From JAQWQB01 sp047636995 (GTDB taxonomy: Bacteria > Bacteroidota > Bacteroidia > Flavobacteriales_D > Sanyastnellaceae), in NCBI GenBank assembly GCA_047636995.1, contig JBLIGQ010000008.1, positions 1 to 64,000 of the forward strand: DNA of 64,000 nt. Reading direction: 5' to 3'. A program made the position numbers and the translations under genes. Under the pieces are notes generated by a model. That model was not told the origin of the DNA. It did no database searches and saw only the letters and a list, made by a program, of their open reading frames with translations. Positions 34,341 through 43,308 of the stretch are shown piece by piece. How positions within the stretch are numbered: position 1 is the stretch's first letter; every line of letters starts with the position of its first letter.

Positions 34341-35426
34341 ATGAGCAGAAGAACTTGGAGCAAGGAAGAAATCCTTGAGGTTTACAACAGACCATTGATC
34401 AATTTGATTTACGATGCGGCTACTGTGCACCGTGAACATCACAATCCTGATGAGGTACAAGTAAGCACGTTGCTGAGCATCAAAACAGGTGGTTGTCCTG
34501 AAGATTGTGGTTACTGTCCCCAAGCTGCAAGGTATCATACCGAAGTTGAAAATGAAGAATTACTCAGTCTTTCTCATGTGAAAGCGCAAGCTCTAAGAGC
34601 TAAATCAACTGGTTCATCTAGATTGTGTTTGGGCGCTGCTTGGCGAAATGTAAAAGACGACCATGAGTTTGATCACGTTCTTGAAATGGTGCGCACCATC
34701 AATGAAGTAGGACTAGAAGTGTGCTGCACACTTGGGATGGTAACGCAGAGGCAAGCCCAACGATTGGCTGATGCTGGCCTTTACGCATACAACCACAACC
34801 TTGACTCTTCTGAAGAATTCTACAAAGAAATTATCTCTACTCGTGGATACGAGGATCGTTTAGAAACGATTGACAACGTTCGGAAGGCGGGTGTTTCTGT
34901 TTGTTCTGGAGGAATCATTGGAATGGGAGAGTCTGATGAGGACCGTTGTGCCATGCTAGCCACTTATGCAGCCATGGAAACTCCTCCTGAAAGTATTCCT
35001 GTAAACGCATTGGTGCCGGTTGAAGGAACACCCCTAGAAGATCAAAAACCTGTAAGTACCTGGGAAATGGTGCGAATGATTGCGACTACAAGGATTGTTA
35101 TTCCTGAATCTGTAGTGCGTCTTTCTGCCGGGCGAACCCAAATATCTGATGAGGGACAGGCGCTTTGCTTTTTAGTAGGAGCTGGTTCTATCTTTGCAGG
35201 AGACAAATTGTTGACCACTCCAAATCCGGATGTCAATAAAGACATGGAAATGTTCAAAGTACTTGGTATTACTCCAATGAAACCCTACAAGAAAGGGGAA
35301 CAGCCTGCGGTGAATGAAAGATACAGGTTGAATGATGATCCTGAGAAGCGAATCAAATGGAGCAGACCAGGTCATAAAATTGATCGCAACGAAGAGAAGA
35401 AAGAAGAAGGGAAAGTCAAGTCTTAA
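34341..35426 (+). CDS. bioB: Biotin synthase
   Basis: The protein has 361 residues from ATG 34341; an upstream in-frame TTG at 34323 is not required. The radical-SAM CxxxCxxC is CPEDCGYC (Cys52, Cys56, Cys59), binding the 4Fe-4S cluster. The Arg/Cys ligands of the 2Fe-2S cluster correspond to RLCLGAAWR, LEVCCTLGMVT, AYNHNLDSSEEFY and VRLSAGRTQ. The enzyme inserts sulfur into dethiobiotin. The C-terminus carries a charged tail (RNEEKKEEGKVKS). No other bio genes are in the window. The last 4 bp overlap the convergent PAP2 gene. Confidence 0.95.
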   Translation: MSRRTWSKEEILEVYNRPLINLIYDAATVHREHHNPDEVQVSTLLSIKTGGCPEDCGYCPQAARYHTEVENEELLSLSHVKAQALRAKSTGSSRLCLGAAWRNVKDDHEFDHVLEMVRTINEVGLEVCCTLGMVTQRQAQRLADAGLYAYNHNLDSSEEFYKEIISTRGYEDRLETIDNVRKAGVSVCSGGIIGMGESDEDRCAMLATYAAMETPPESIPVNALVPVEGTPLEDQKPVSTWEMVRMIATTRIVIPESVVRLSAGRTQISDEGQALCFLVGAGSIFAGDKLLTTPNPDVNKDMEMFKVLGITPMKPYKKGEQPAVNERYRLNDDPEKRIKWSRPGHKIDRNEEKKEEGKVKS

Positions 35427-36193
35427 TTCAACTTTTGTTTTCTGTTCTTCTGAGCGTAATTGGCGTGGAACTTTGGGATGAAAAAACCAATGCCCGCGCC
35501 CACTAGATAGCCCGCTGCAACATCAGTGAAGTAGTGTTGTCCAGCCCGCATTCGTGCATAGCCAGTGAAAGCCGGGATGGTAATAGCGCCAATCCAAGTG
35601 AGTGCTTTAACCCATTTAGTGTTGCTGTACCGTTGCACATGTTGGGCCAAGAAAAACCATGAGGCGGCAGTAATGCTTGTATGTCCGCTAAATAAAGACA
35701 ACCGCGCTTCTGCTTTGAGCTTTTCTTCAAGAGGAACATTGGGATTGAATAAAAACGGACGATCTCTTTGGGCCAAGCTCTTGGTAATGGATGTGACTCC
35801 CCAAGTCAATGAGGTCACTTGAGACCATTGAAATAGCAATTGTGCGCGTTCAGGTTTACTTTGTTTTGTTGCAAAAAGAACCAGAGGCAGAGCAACGCTA
35901 GAGAATTTAAGCACATTGCTTGTAGTGGCAAATTGAGCGCTGTACCAGTTGGTGCTTTTCTGATCTAGGTCATTAAGTTTAGGAAGGCTTAATGCTTCCA
36001 GTTGATCAGCTGAATAGGGATTGATGCGTTGTTCCAATAAAAGCCCGCTTAGGGCAGTTGTCAGTCCTATCCCAGAGAAAAGTAGATTAGACCTTCTTGC
36101 AGTTGACAAGGGGTAGATTTCCTTTTCGGTTTGGGCGAAAAGAGCTCCTGATTGAAGGAGAAACAGCAGAAGAGTTACAATTTGAAGACGCAT
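35423..36193 (-). CDS. PAP2-superfamily phosphatase
   Basis: The 256-residue membrane or periplasmic protein has a signal peptide (MRLQIVTLLLFLLQSGALFAQ). The tripartite acid-phosphatase motif is complete: KSLAQRDRPF (K-x6-RP), LFSGHTSITAA (SGH), and RMRAGQHYFTDVAAG (R-x5-H-x3-D). Several hydrophobic segments lie between. Such proteins act on lipid phosphates such as undecaprenyl pyrophosphate or phosphatidic acid. The N-terminal periplasmic extension of about 90 residues is common in Bacteroidota members. It stands alone, downstream of lpdA but behind a terminator. Confidence 0.88.
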   Translation of the reverse strand: MRLQIVTLLLFLLQSGALFAQTEKEIYPLSTARRSNLLFSGIGLTTALSGLLLEQRINPYSADQLEALSLPKLNDLDQKSTNWYSAQFATTSNVLKFSSVALPLVLFATKQSKPERAQLLFQWSQVTSLTWGVTSITKSLAQRDRPFLFNPNVPLEEKLKAEARLSLFSGHTSITAASWFFLAQHVQRYSNTKWVKALTWIGAITIPAFTGYARMRAGQHYFTDVAAGYLVGAGIGFFIPKFHANYAQKNRKQKLN

Positions 36194-36210
36194 ACACCAG
36201 CGAAAGTCGA

Positions 36211-36241
36211 AAAAAAAAAGGGGGAAGCATAGCCTCCCCCC
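36211..36241 (-). terminator. Terminator downstream of lpdA
   Basis: A GGGGGA/TCCCCC stem (36220-36225 with 36235-36240), with inner GC/GC pairs and an ATA loop, is preceded by nine A and followed by seven T on the plus strand. Read on the minus strand it is a hairpin with a T9 tail, 22 bp after the lpdA stop. The symmetric tails would also let it work in the other direction. Confidence 0.9.
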
Positions 36242-36262
36242 TTTTTTTAAATTGAATTTTTC

Positions 36263-37651
36263 TTACAAGTGGATCACCTCATCATAAGCTGCCGCAGCTG
36301 CTTCCATGATCGCTTCGCTCATGGTTGGGTGAGGGTGAACTGTTTTGATGATTTCATGTCCTGTTGTTTCAAGCTTACGCACAGCAACAAGTTCAGCAAT
36401 CATCTCAGTTACATTCGCTCCAATCATATGGCCTCCAAGTAGTTCGCCATATTTCGCGTCGAAGATTAATTTCACAAATCCATCTTTATGTCCAGCCGCG
36501 CTTGCCTTTCCAGAGGCAGAGAATGGGAATTTCCCAACCTTAATATCAATGCCCGCTGCCTTCGCTGCTTTTTCTGTCATACCAACAGATGCAATTTCAG
36601 GTGAGCAATACGTACATCCAGGGATGTTACCGTAGTCAAGTGCATCAGGTGATTTACCGGCGATTTTCTCAACACAGATTATTCCTTCTGCACTTGCAAC
36701 GTGGGCAAGAGAAGCTCCAGGAACACAATCTCCAATACCATAGTATCCAGGGATGTTTGTTTCGTAGAAGTCATTCACAATCAGCTTGCCTTTGTCTGTA
36801 GCAATTCCTACATCTTCTAGGCCAATGTTTTCGATGTTTGCAATAACACCAACAGCACTTAGAACAACATCACAATCTAGAATTTCTTCGCCCTTTTTGG
36901 TTTTAACAGTCACTTTGCAACCTGCTCCTTTGGTGTCAACAGCTGTTACTTCAGAATTTGTCATCACTTTAATTCCGCTCTTCTTGAATGTGCGTTCAAG
37001 TTGCTTGCTCACTTCTTCGTCTTCAACAGGCACAATGTTCGGCATGTATTCAACAACGGTTACTTCTGTTCCAATAGAGTGATAGAAGTAAGCGAACTCA
37101 ACTCCGATGGCGCCAGAACCAACAACAACCATTTTCTTAGGTTGCTTCGGTAAGGTCATTGCCTCACGGTATCCGATTATTTTCTGTCCGTCTTGCGGGA
37201 GATTCGGAAGTTTTCTAGAACGGGATCCGGTGGCAATAATGATGTTTGAAGCTTCATAAATTGTAGCAGCTCCTTTCTCATCAGTAACCTCAATTTTCTT
37301 TCCTGGCTTCACTTTTCCTGAACCCATGATTACGTCAATCTTGTTCTTCTTCATCAGAAACTGAACACCATTGCTCATTCCGCCGGCAACATCGCGACTT
37401 CTTTTTATCATACCACTGAAGTCAGCTTTAGGAGCATTCACTTCAATTCCATAGTCTTTAGCATGTGTGATGTATTCAAAAACATTGGCGCTTTTTAGCA
37501 AAGCCTTTGTAGGAATACATCCCCAGTTTAAGCAAATTCCACCAAGCGATTCGCGCTCAATAATTGCTGTTTTCAATCCGAGTTGTGACGCGCGAATGGC
37601 TGCCACGTAACCTCCAGGGCCACTTCCTAAAACAATAACGTCGTATTTCAT
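36263..37651 (-). CDS. lpdA: Dihydrolipoyl dehydrogenase
   Basis: The protein has 462 residues from ATG 37651 (MKYDVIVLGSGPGG); the longer frame starts before the promoter box. The redox-active disulfide is Cys40/Cys45 in GGICLNWGCIPTKALL. FAD and NAD sites are GSGPGGYVAAIRA and VVVGSGAIGVEFAYFY, and the catalytic His lies in HPHPTMSEAIMEAAAA. It is the E3 component shared by pyruvate, 2-oxoglutarate and branched-chain dehydrogenases. An E1 fusion gene is 9 kb away and not linked. It has its own promoter box and terminator. Confidence 0.95.
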   Translation of the reverse strand: MKYDVIVLGSGPGGYVAAIRASQLGLKTAIIERESLGGICLNWGCIPTKALLKSANVFEYITHAKDYGIEVNAPKADFSGMIKRSRDVAGGMSNGVQFLMKKNKIDVIMGSGKVKPGKKIEVTDEKGAATIYEASNIIIATGSRSRKLPNLPQDGQKIIGYREAMTLPKQPKKMVVVGSGAIGVEFAYFYHSIGTEVTVVEYMPNIVPVEDEEVSKQLERTFKKSGIKVMTNSEVTAVDTKGAGCKVTVKTKKGEEILDCDVVLSAVGVIANIENIGLEDVGIATDKGKLIVNDFYETNIPGYYGIGDCVPGASLAHVASAEGIICVEKIAGKSPDALDYGNIPGCTYCSPEIASVGMTEKAAKAAGIDIKVGKFPFSASGKASAAGHKDGFVKLIFDAKYGELLGGHMIGANVTEMIAELVAVRKLETTGHEIIKTVHPHPTMSEAIMEAAAAAYDEVIHL

Positions 37652-37681
37652 AGATAGGATTCTTCTTGGTTCAATCGATTG

Positions 37682-37689
37682 CAAAGGTA
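37682..37689 (-). promoter_or_regulatory. -7 box of lpdA
   Basis: Minus-strand TACCTTTG fits TAnnTTTG, 30 bases before ATG 37651. Confidence 0.55.
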
Positions 37690-37709
37690 GCAAAGTAGCT
37701 TAAAGGTTT

Positions 37710-37736
37710 GTGTTGTTTGAGTGAAGTGAACAACAC
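37710..37736. promoter_or_regulatory. Inverted repeat between lpdA and the ATP-grasp gene, candidate operator
   Basis: GTGTTGTT (37710-37717) is repeated in reverse as AACAACAC (37729-37736) with an 11-base spacer. It abuts CATATTTG (37736-37743), a near match to TAnnTTTG placed 4 bases before ATG 37748. A regulator bound here could block the plus-strand promoter; the minus-strand lpdA box is about 20 bp away. Confidence 0.5.
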
Positions 37737-37747
37737 ATATTTGTAGA

Positions 37748-38653
37748 ATGAAATTTGATGTTACTTTATTGACCGAGTCTCGCTACTTAAATCCGTCTAA
37801 TCCAGATTGGTACGCTGAGCAAATTTTAACCGAAGACCGCATTCTTCAAAAGGCCTTGGAGCGAAAGGGCTTGAGCGTGAGAAGATGTGACTGGGCAGAT
37901 CGGTCTATAAATTGGTCAGAAACTTCAGTGGTTCTTTTTCGAACAACATGGGATTATTTCCATCGATTTAAAGAATTCAGTGTCTGGCTTGAGCAGGTTT
38001 CGACCCAAACAACCTTGATCAATCCAGCTGAACTAATTCATTGGAACATCAACAAGCGCTACTTTGAAGACCTTGAGGTCCGTGGGGTTAATTGTGTTGA
38101 AACAGTCTATATCAAAAGCAGCTCCACGCAAACCTTAAGGTCCATTTGTGAAGCAACTGAGTGGACGAAATGGGTGTTGAAACCGACTGTTTCAGGAGCC
38201 GGTAGACACACCTATTTAATTACATCAGAAGAGTTAGATGCGCATGAAGAACTTTTTCAATCATTGGTTTCGGAAGAAGAAATGATGATTCAACCATTCA
38301 TTCAGAGCGTAGTGGATTTTGGAGAGTTGAGTCTTATGGTGATGAACGGGCAATATACCCATGCGGTGCACAAAACACCCAAGAAAGGTGATTTCAGAGT
38401 GCAAGATGATTTTGGCGGAACAGTTAAAATGTTCGAGCCTACTCAAGCAGAAATCAAGTTCGCTGAAAGGGCGGTGCAAGCGTGCACTCCAAAACCCATG
38501 TACGCAAGAGTAGACATGGTCAAAGACAATGCAGGACAGCTTGCTATTGCAGAGCTCGAATTGATTGAGCCTGAATTGTGGTTTAGGTTCAATGAAAAGG
38601 CAGCAGATGTTCTAGCAGAAGGAATTGCAAAAAAGCTAACGGCGATTAATTGA
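37748..38653 (+). CDS. ATP-grasp domain protein
   Basis: The 301-residue cytoplasmic protein shows an ATP-grasp pattern: WNINKRYFEDLEVRGVN, the ATP-binding Lys in KWVLKPTVSGAGRHTYL, MIQPFIQSVVDFGELSLMV, and the metal-ligand strand MYARVDMVKDN...AELELIEPELWF. It belongs with stand-alone proteins often labelled DcsG-like or glutathione synthetase-like, which join a carboxylate to an amine. There are no other genes of a natural-product pathway around, so the substrate is open. The last 8 bp overlap the convergent gene at 38646. Confidence 0.78.
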   Translation: MKFDVTLLTESRYLNPSNPDWYAEQILTEDRILQKALERKGLSVRRCDWADRSINWSETSVVLFRTTWDYFHRFKEFSVWLEQVSTQTTLINPAELIHWNINKRYFEDLEVRGVNCVETVYIKSSSTQTLRSICEATEWTKWVLKPTVSGAGRHTYLITSEELDAHEELFQSLVSEEEMMIQPFIQSVVDFGELSLMVMNGQYTHAVHKTPKKGDFRVQDDFGGTVKMFEPTQAEIKFAERAVQACTPKPMYARVDMVKDNAGQLAIAELELIEPELWFRFNEKAADVLAEGIAKKLTAIN

Positions 38654-39713
38654 CGAGAATTCGCTCAGTGAAAACTTGGTCATTCACGGTTAATTCAATG
38701 AAGTGAATGCCCGTTGGTAAATCAAGTTGATCAACCTTCAATTGCTGCGTTCCCTGATTCAGTTGAATAGGAGCAATGTTGGCCACTGTTTTTCCTTCAA
38801 CGTTGAGAATGCGCAAGCTGACCAAAGCAGATTGTTCCAATTCAAAAGCGATGTTGACTTGATCAACAATAGGATTTGGGAAAGCTTGAAATGAAAATTC
38901 ACTTTCGCGTTCGGCAACTGTGACTCCAGAGAACTCGATGAACGTGACCTCATCACTTCCAGAATTCGCAATGCCTAGAATGTTTACTTCCAACCCGTAG
39001 CTTATGTCTGCAGGGCTTTCTAATCCAGAAGTAGAAACCGTTTCGCTTGTAGAAAAGTCATTGTTAAACTTGGTGATGCTCATAGGGGCCCAAGAAGAAA
39101 CATAGAAGTTTCCGTCATTGTCTAAGTCAACACCATCGCAAAGGCTCAAGCCAGTTCCCGTTGCAACATTTGTAACAGCGTAGGTGTCTAAGTCAAAGGC
39201 TTTGATGGCAGGATTGGTTCCCCAACTCACAAAAACGCCACGGTTATTCGCATTGTCGATTACAATTCCATTTGGCTGAGCAATGTTGTCAATAATGGTC
39301 TCAAAAGAAGGGTTATCAAGATCCGAGACGTCAATTTTGTATATTTTATCTCCGTTGAAATCACTTACAAAAAGGTTGTTACTGCCATCATTTCCCATTC
39401 CGTTGAGAAACAGAGAGCCGCTAATGATGATTTCCATCACTTCGTCTCCCGTTGTCAAATCGTAGCCAAAGACAGAGGCGTTCTTGATAACAAAAAGTGT
39501 GCTTCCCATTACTTCCATCCCATAATTTGCAGAACCAGAGCCAAATACTTCCCAACTGTCTCCTAAGTCATACGTCATTAGAATATTGGATTGGTTGGAG
39601 ACAAAGAACCGATTGTTGATCGGGTCGTATTCACAAGATTCAATCGTTTGTTTGCTTTGTCCGAATGCACAAGCACTCAAAATAAGGGTGAGAAGAAGTA
39701 GCGTGTATTTCAT
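38646..39713 (-). CDS. Secreted NHL/SMP-30-like propeller with T9SS sorting domain
   Basis: The protein has 355 residues from ATG 39713 (MKYTLLLLTLILSACAFGQ, signal peptide). The middle contains NHL/SGL-like propeller blades with aspartate-rich turns (GNDGSNNLFVSDFNGDKIYK, NGIVIDNANNRGVFVSWG, VDLDNDGNFYVSSW). The C-terminal ~75 residues are T9SS type A (FQAFPNPIVDQVNIAF, LRILNVEGKTVA, LPTGIHFIELTV). It is probably a surface protein; a hydrolase or binding role cannot be chosen from sequence. Its 3' end overlaps the ATP-grasp gene. Confidence 0.82.
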   Translation of the reverse strand: MKYTLLLLTLILSACAFGQSKQTIESCEYDPINNRFFVSNQSNILMTYDLGDSWEVFGSGSANYGMEVMGSTLFVIKNASVFGYDLTTGDEVMEIIISGSLFLNGMGNDGSNNLFVSDFNGDKIYKIDVSDLDNPSFETIIDNIAQPNGIVIDNANNRGVFVSWGTNPAIKAFDLDTYAVTNVATGTGLSLCDGVDLDNDGNFYVSSWAPMSITKFNNDFSTSETVSTSGLESPADISYGLEVNILGIANSGSDEVTFIEFSGVTVAERESEFSFQAFPNPIVDQVNIAFELEQSALVSLRILNVEGKTVANIAPIQLNQGTQQLKVDQLDLPTGIHFIELTVNDQVFTERILVN

Positions 39714-39875
39714 GGTTGCAGATTTGTAGCGAAGATAACTTTCCAAATGGAACTATGATTGGTCTTTTCATTTCTTCGCTTTGAATGCTATATAGAAGAA
39801 GGTGTTTAAAATTGGAGCATTTATGTAAAAAGTGTAATTTGTACACCAGTCGTTTAAAATCAAAATCATGAACCC

Positions 39876-42800
39876 ATGCGCCTAGGTCTAGCCTTGCTGC
39901 TTTTTTGCTTTGTTCAAACAGTTTTAGCCCAAGAACTGACCATTGCTGACCCTCCCGGAGGGACGTTAGATGGAATCAATCAGGTGGACCCCACCCGAGT
40001 GGTTTTGAGATTGCATGCGCCGAATAAAACAACCGTTCACGTGATAGGAGACATGACCAATTGGGTTGTGGATGATGCTTTTTTAATGAGCCGTTCAAAC
40101 GATGGGAATACGTGGTGGATTCTTCTTGAGGGTTTACAACCGGGAATTCAATACAGATTTCAGTACCTAGTAGACGGAGATTTGGCCATTGCTGATCCTT
40201 ATGCAGAGCTTGTGCTGGATCCTTGGAATGACCAATATATAAGCACGAATACCTTTCCAGATCTGATTCCATATCCATACGGTCAGACAGATTGGCCCGT
40301 TTCGGTTTTTGAGACCGCACCAGAAAACTATGAATGGAATGATGGTGCGTTTCAACGTCCACCCCAAGATCAACTGATTATTTACGAACTACTTATTCGT
40401 GATTTCGACACAGATCAAAATTTTCAAGATGTAATAGACAGGTTGAGCTACCTCCAAGATTTAGGCATCAATGCGCTTCAGTTAATGCCTGTGATGGAGT
40501 TTGACGGAAATTTGAGCTGGGGTTATGCGCCGGGAGCCTATTTCTCTGTGGACAAAATGTATGGCAGCGCGCACATGTTAAAGCGTTTAATTGACGAATG
40601 CCACCAGCGCGGAATGGCGGTGATTTTTGATATTGTACCCAATCACTCTTTTGGATTGAGTCCCTTTGTGCGGCTTTACACAGATGATTCACAGGGTTAT
40701 ACCGTTCCTTCTTGGGATAATCCTTGGCACAATTCTGTGGCAACTCATCCTTTCAATGTAGGTTATGATTTTGATCACAGTTCTGATTTAACCCGCACCC
40801 TTTGGAAGCGTGTCTTTGATTTTTGGCTGGAAGAATTCCATGGAGACGGCTTTCGAATAGACCTCAGTAAAGGACTGACTCAAAACAATACGCTGGGAAA
40901 TTTGGGTGCTTGGAATAACTTTGACCAAAGCAGGGTTGACATTCTTTATGATTACGGAAACCACGTCTGGAATACAGAGCCAGGCAGCTACATGATTTTA
41001 GAGCATTTCGCAAACAACTCTGAAGAAACAGTGCTTGCAAATGGCGGGTTTATGCTTTGGGGAGACATGAGTGAAGCGTATTCTCAGGCCACCATGGGGT
41101 TTGGAGGAGACCTCAGTTGGGGCGCCTGGACCAACAGAGGATGGAATTGGCCAAACCTAATTACGTATATGGAGAGCCATGATCATGATCGTGTTCTGTT
41201 CAAGACGACCACTTTCGGTAATTCGAGTGGGGGATACAACGCAGCTGATTTAAATACGGCCCTAGCACGAACAGAAATGGCTTTTACCTTCCTGTTGGCT
41301 ACGCCCGGCCCGAAAATGATGTGGCAATGGGGCGAAATGGGGTATGATTACTCCATAGAATACTGCGGAGACGGAAGCCTGAATAGCGCTTGCAGAACAG
41401 ATGAAAAACCCGAAAGATGGGATTATTTAGATGTGCCTGAAAGGCGAAAACTGTACAAAGTTGTTCGCGCTTTGAATGCCTTGAGAAAGGAAGAGACCGT
41501 TTTTAGTACTTATAATTTTGTTACCGACTTAGGAGGTTCAGGAAAACGATTGCTCTTATATGGAGGAGATATGGATGCAGTAGTTGTAGGTAATTTTGAC
41601 GTTGTTGGATTTGATATGACACCGGGGTTCTCACACACAGGAACATGGTATGATTTTTTTACAGGAAACAGCATTGACGTCACAGATTTGAATGCTTCAA
41701 TTTACCTCAATGCAGGTGAATACCATTTGTATACAGACCAACCCCTTGCAGTTCCAGATACAGACCCGAATACCTCTATTTTCCTGGCGCCTGGTTGCAC
41801 AGATGCGAATGCGAATAACTATGATCCACTGGCAGATGGTGATGATGGTTCATGTCTGTACAACCTAACTTTCAGCGTGAACATGATCCAAGAAACGGTA
41901 TCTCTCAATGGTGTTTATGTTGCGGGAAGCTTTCAGGGGTGGGATGCTGGAGGAACTCCTTTGACAGATAATGGAGATGGAACGTGGAGTATTACTATTT
42001 CTGCGCTTTCAGGAGAGACGCTTTCCTATAAATTGATCAATGGAAACGCTTGGGGCGCTGAAGAAGTAGTGCCTGATGATTGCGGCAGTTCAGATGGATT
42101 TGGAGGTTTTAATCGCTCTTGGATTACAGCGCCAAACTCTGAAGTCATCCCATTGCACTGTTTCGGAGAATGTGATGACTGTCTGCTTCCGCCGGTAAAT
42201 GTGACCTTTCAGGTAGATTTGTCCCAGCAGCTCGTAAATCTGAACGGAGTTCACCTAGGAGGTTCGTTTCAATTTTGGGATGCAGGTTCAGACAGCATGA
42301 TTGATCAGGGTGATGGCACATGGTCTTATACTGTTGAGTTGATTCCAGGTACAGAAATCGAATACAAGTTTATCAATGGCACTCTTTGGGGAGAAGAAGA
42401 AACCGTTCCAGCAGAATGTGCACAGAATGGAAATCGTTTTTTAACTGTTCCAGCGAATGACGTGACAATAGATCTTGTTTGTTTGAGTGAATGTGCAGCA
42501 TGTGAAATCATTCCAATTGACGGATGTACAAATGCAGAAGCGGTCAATTACAATCAATTTGCCACAGATGAAGATGGGTCATGTCTCTTTGAGGTGACTT
42601 TTATTATTGACCTGTCTGAAACGTCGGTTTTACCAGAAGGCCTTCATCTTGCGGGGAACTGGCAGGGCTGGGATCCAACGGCCATTCTAATGTTAGATCA
42701 GGGAGGTCAAGTGTATACGTACACCACATCTTTTGCCGCAGGCACCTACTTAGAGTACAAATACGTAAATGGAACAGACTGGAGTCAAGCAGAAGCGGTG

Positions 42801-43229
42801 CCATTGGATTGTGGGGTGCTTGACGGGTTCAATGGGTTCCAGCGCACTTACACCACATTTGGGACGGCCGAAATTATTCCGATTCATTGTTTTAGCAGTT
42901 GTGTTGCTTGTTCTGGATGCGTTGGCTTGCCTGGGTGTACTTATTTAGGGTCAGACAATTATGACCCTCTAGCTGAGTTAGATGATGGCACGTGTGTCTT
43001 CTCTGGATGCACAAATTCTTTGGCCATTAATTTCATGGTGATGGCCACAGTAGATAGCGGATTATGTCTTTTCGCCCTTGATTATTGTGGGGAAGGAACC
43101 CTTTGGGATGAAGTGACTGGAGCGTGCATTATAGACCCAGGTTGTCCTGCAGATTTAAACAGTGATAACTTGATTAATTCAACAGATTTGCTGCTGTTTT
43201 TAGGCAGCTTCGGAGGGGATTGTCCTTAA
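39876..43229 (+). CDS. Large multidomain secreted alpha-amylase (GH13) with starch-binding-like modules
   Basis: The 1117-residue protein has a signal peptide MRLGLALLLFCFVQTVLAQ. An E-set/CBM48-like domain follows (about 30-120, VHVIGDMTNWVVDDAFLMS), then the GH13 barrel (about 160-600). The four conserved regions are DIVPNH (about 251), GFRIDLS with nucleophile Asp (about 329), ILEHFA with the acid/base Glu (about 375) and ESHDHDR (about 433). After a C-domain come three CBM20/48-like modules (GVYVAGSFQGWDAGG, GVHLGGSFQFWDAGS, GLHLAGNWQGWDP), interleaved with four Cys motifs GCT...DGSC near residues 643, 884, 1020 and 1044. It ends in a dockerin-like loop (DLNSDNLINSTDLLLFLGSF) instead of a T9SS type A domain. 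It should degrade starch or glycogen outside the cell. It stands alone, without a SusCD pair. Confidence 0.9.
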   Translation: MRLGLALLLFCFVQTVLAQELTIADPPGGTLDGINQVDPTRVVLRLHAPNKTTVHVIGDMTNWVVDDAFLMSRSNDGNTWWILLEGLQPGIQYRFQYLVDGDLAIADPYAELVLDPWNDQYISTNTFPDLIPYPYGQTDWPVSVFETAPENYEWNDGAFQRPPQDQLIIYELLIRDFDTDQNFQDVIDRLSYLQDLGINALQLMPVMEFDGNLSWGYAPGAYFSVDKMYGSAHMLKRLIDECHQRGMAVIFDIVPNHSFGLSPFVRLYTDDSQGYTVPSWDNPWHNSVATHPFNVGYDFDHSSDLTRTLWKRVFDFWLEEFHGDGFRIDLSKGLTQNNTLGNLGAWNNFDQSRVDILYDYGNHVWNTEPGSYMILEHFANNSEETVLANGGFMLWGDMSEAYSQATMGFGGDLSWGAWTNRGWNWPNLITYMESHDHDRVLFKTTTFGNSSGGYNAADLNTALARTEMAFTFLLATPGPKMMWQWGEMGYDYSIEYCGDGSLNSACRTDEKPERWDYLDVPERRKLYKVVRALNALRKEETVFSTYNFVTDLGGSGKRLLLYGGDMDAVVVGNFDVVGFDMTPGFSHTGTWYDFFTGNSIDVTDLNASIYLNAGEYHLYTDQPLAVPDTDPNTSIFLAPGCTDANANNYDPLADGDDGSCLYNLTFSVNMIQETVSLNGVYVAGSFQGWDAGGTPLTDNGDGTWSITISALSGETLSYKLINGNAWGAEEVVPDDCGSSDGFGGFNRSWITAPNSEVIPLHCFGECDDCLLPPVNVTFQVDLSQQLVNLNGVHLGGSFQFWDAGSDSMIDQGDGTWSYTVELIPGTEIEYKFINGTLWGEEETVPAECAQNGNRFLTVPANDVTIDLVCLSECAACEIIPIDGCTNAEAVNYNQFATDEDGSCLFEVTFIIDLSETSVLPEGLHLAGNWQGWDPTAILMLDQGGQVYTYTTSFAAGTYLEYKYVNGTDWSQAEAVPLDCGVLDGFNGFQRTYTTFGTAEIIPIHCFSSCVACSGCVGLPGCTYLGSDNYDPLAELDDGTCVFSGCTNSLAINFMVMATVDSGLCLFALDYCGEGTLWDEVTGACIIDPGCPADLNSDNLINSTDLLLFLGSFGGDCP

Positions 43230-43308
43230 CTGAACCCAAATGAACAGCAAACAGTTCTGGCTCTTTCGTATCTTCGCATCTTTCCGCAAAGATAAACGGC
43301 AAAATCAT

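Noticed and set aside
37748..38653. Cycloserine biosynthesis gene (DcsG)
   Set aside because: The similarity is only at ATP-grasp family level and no other biosynthetic genes are near.
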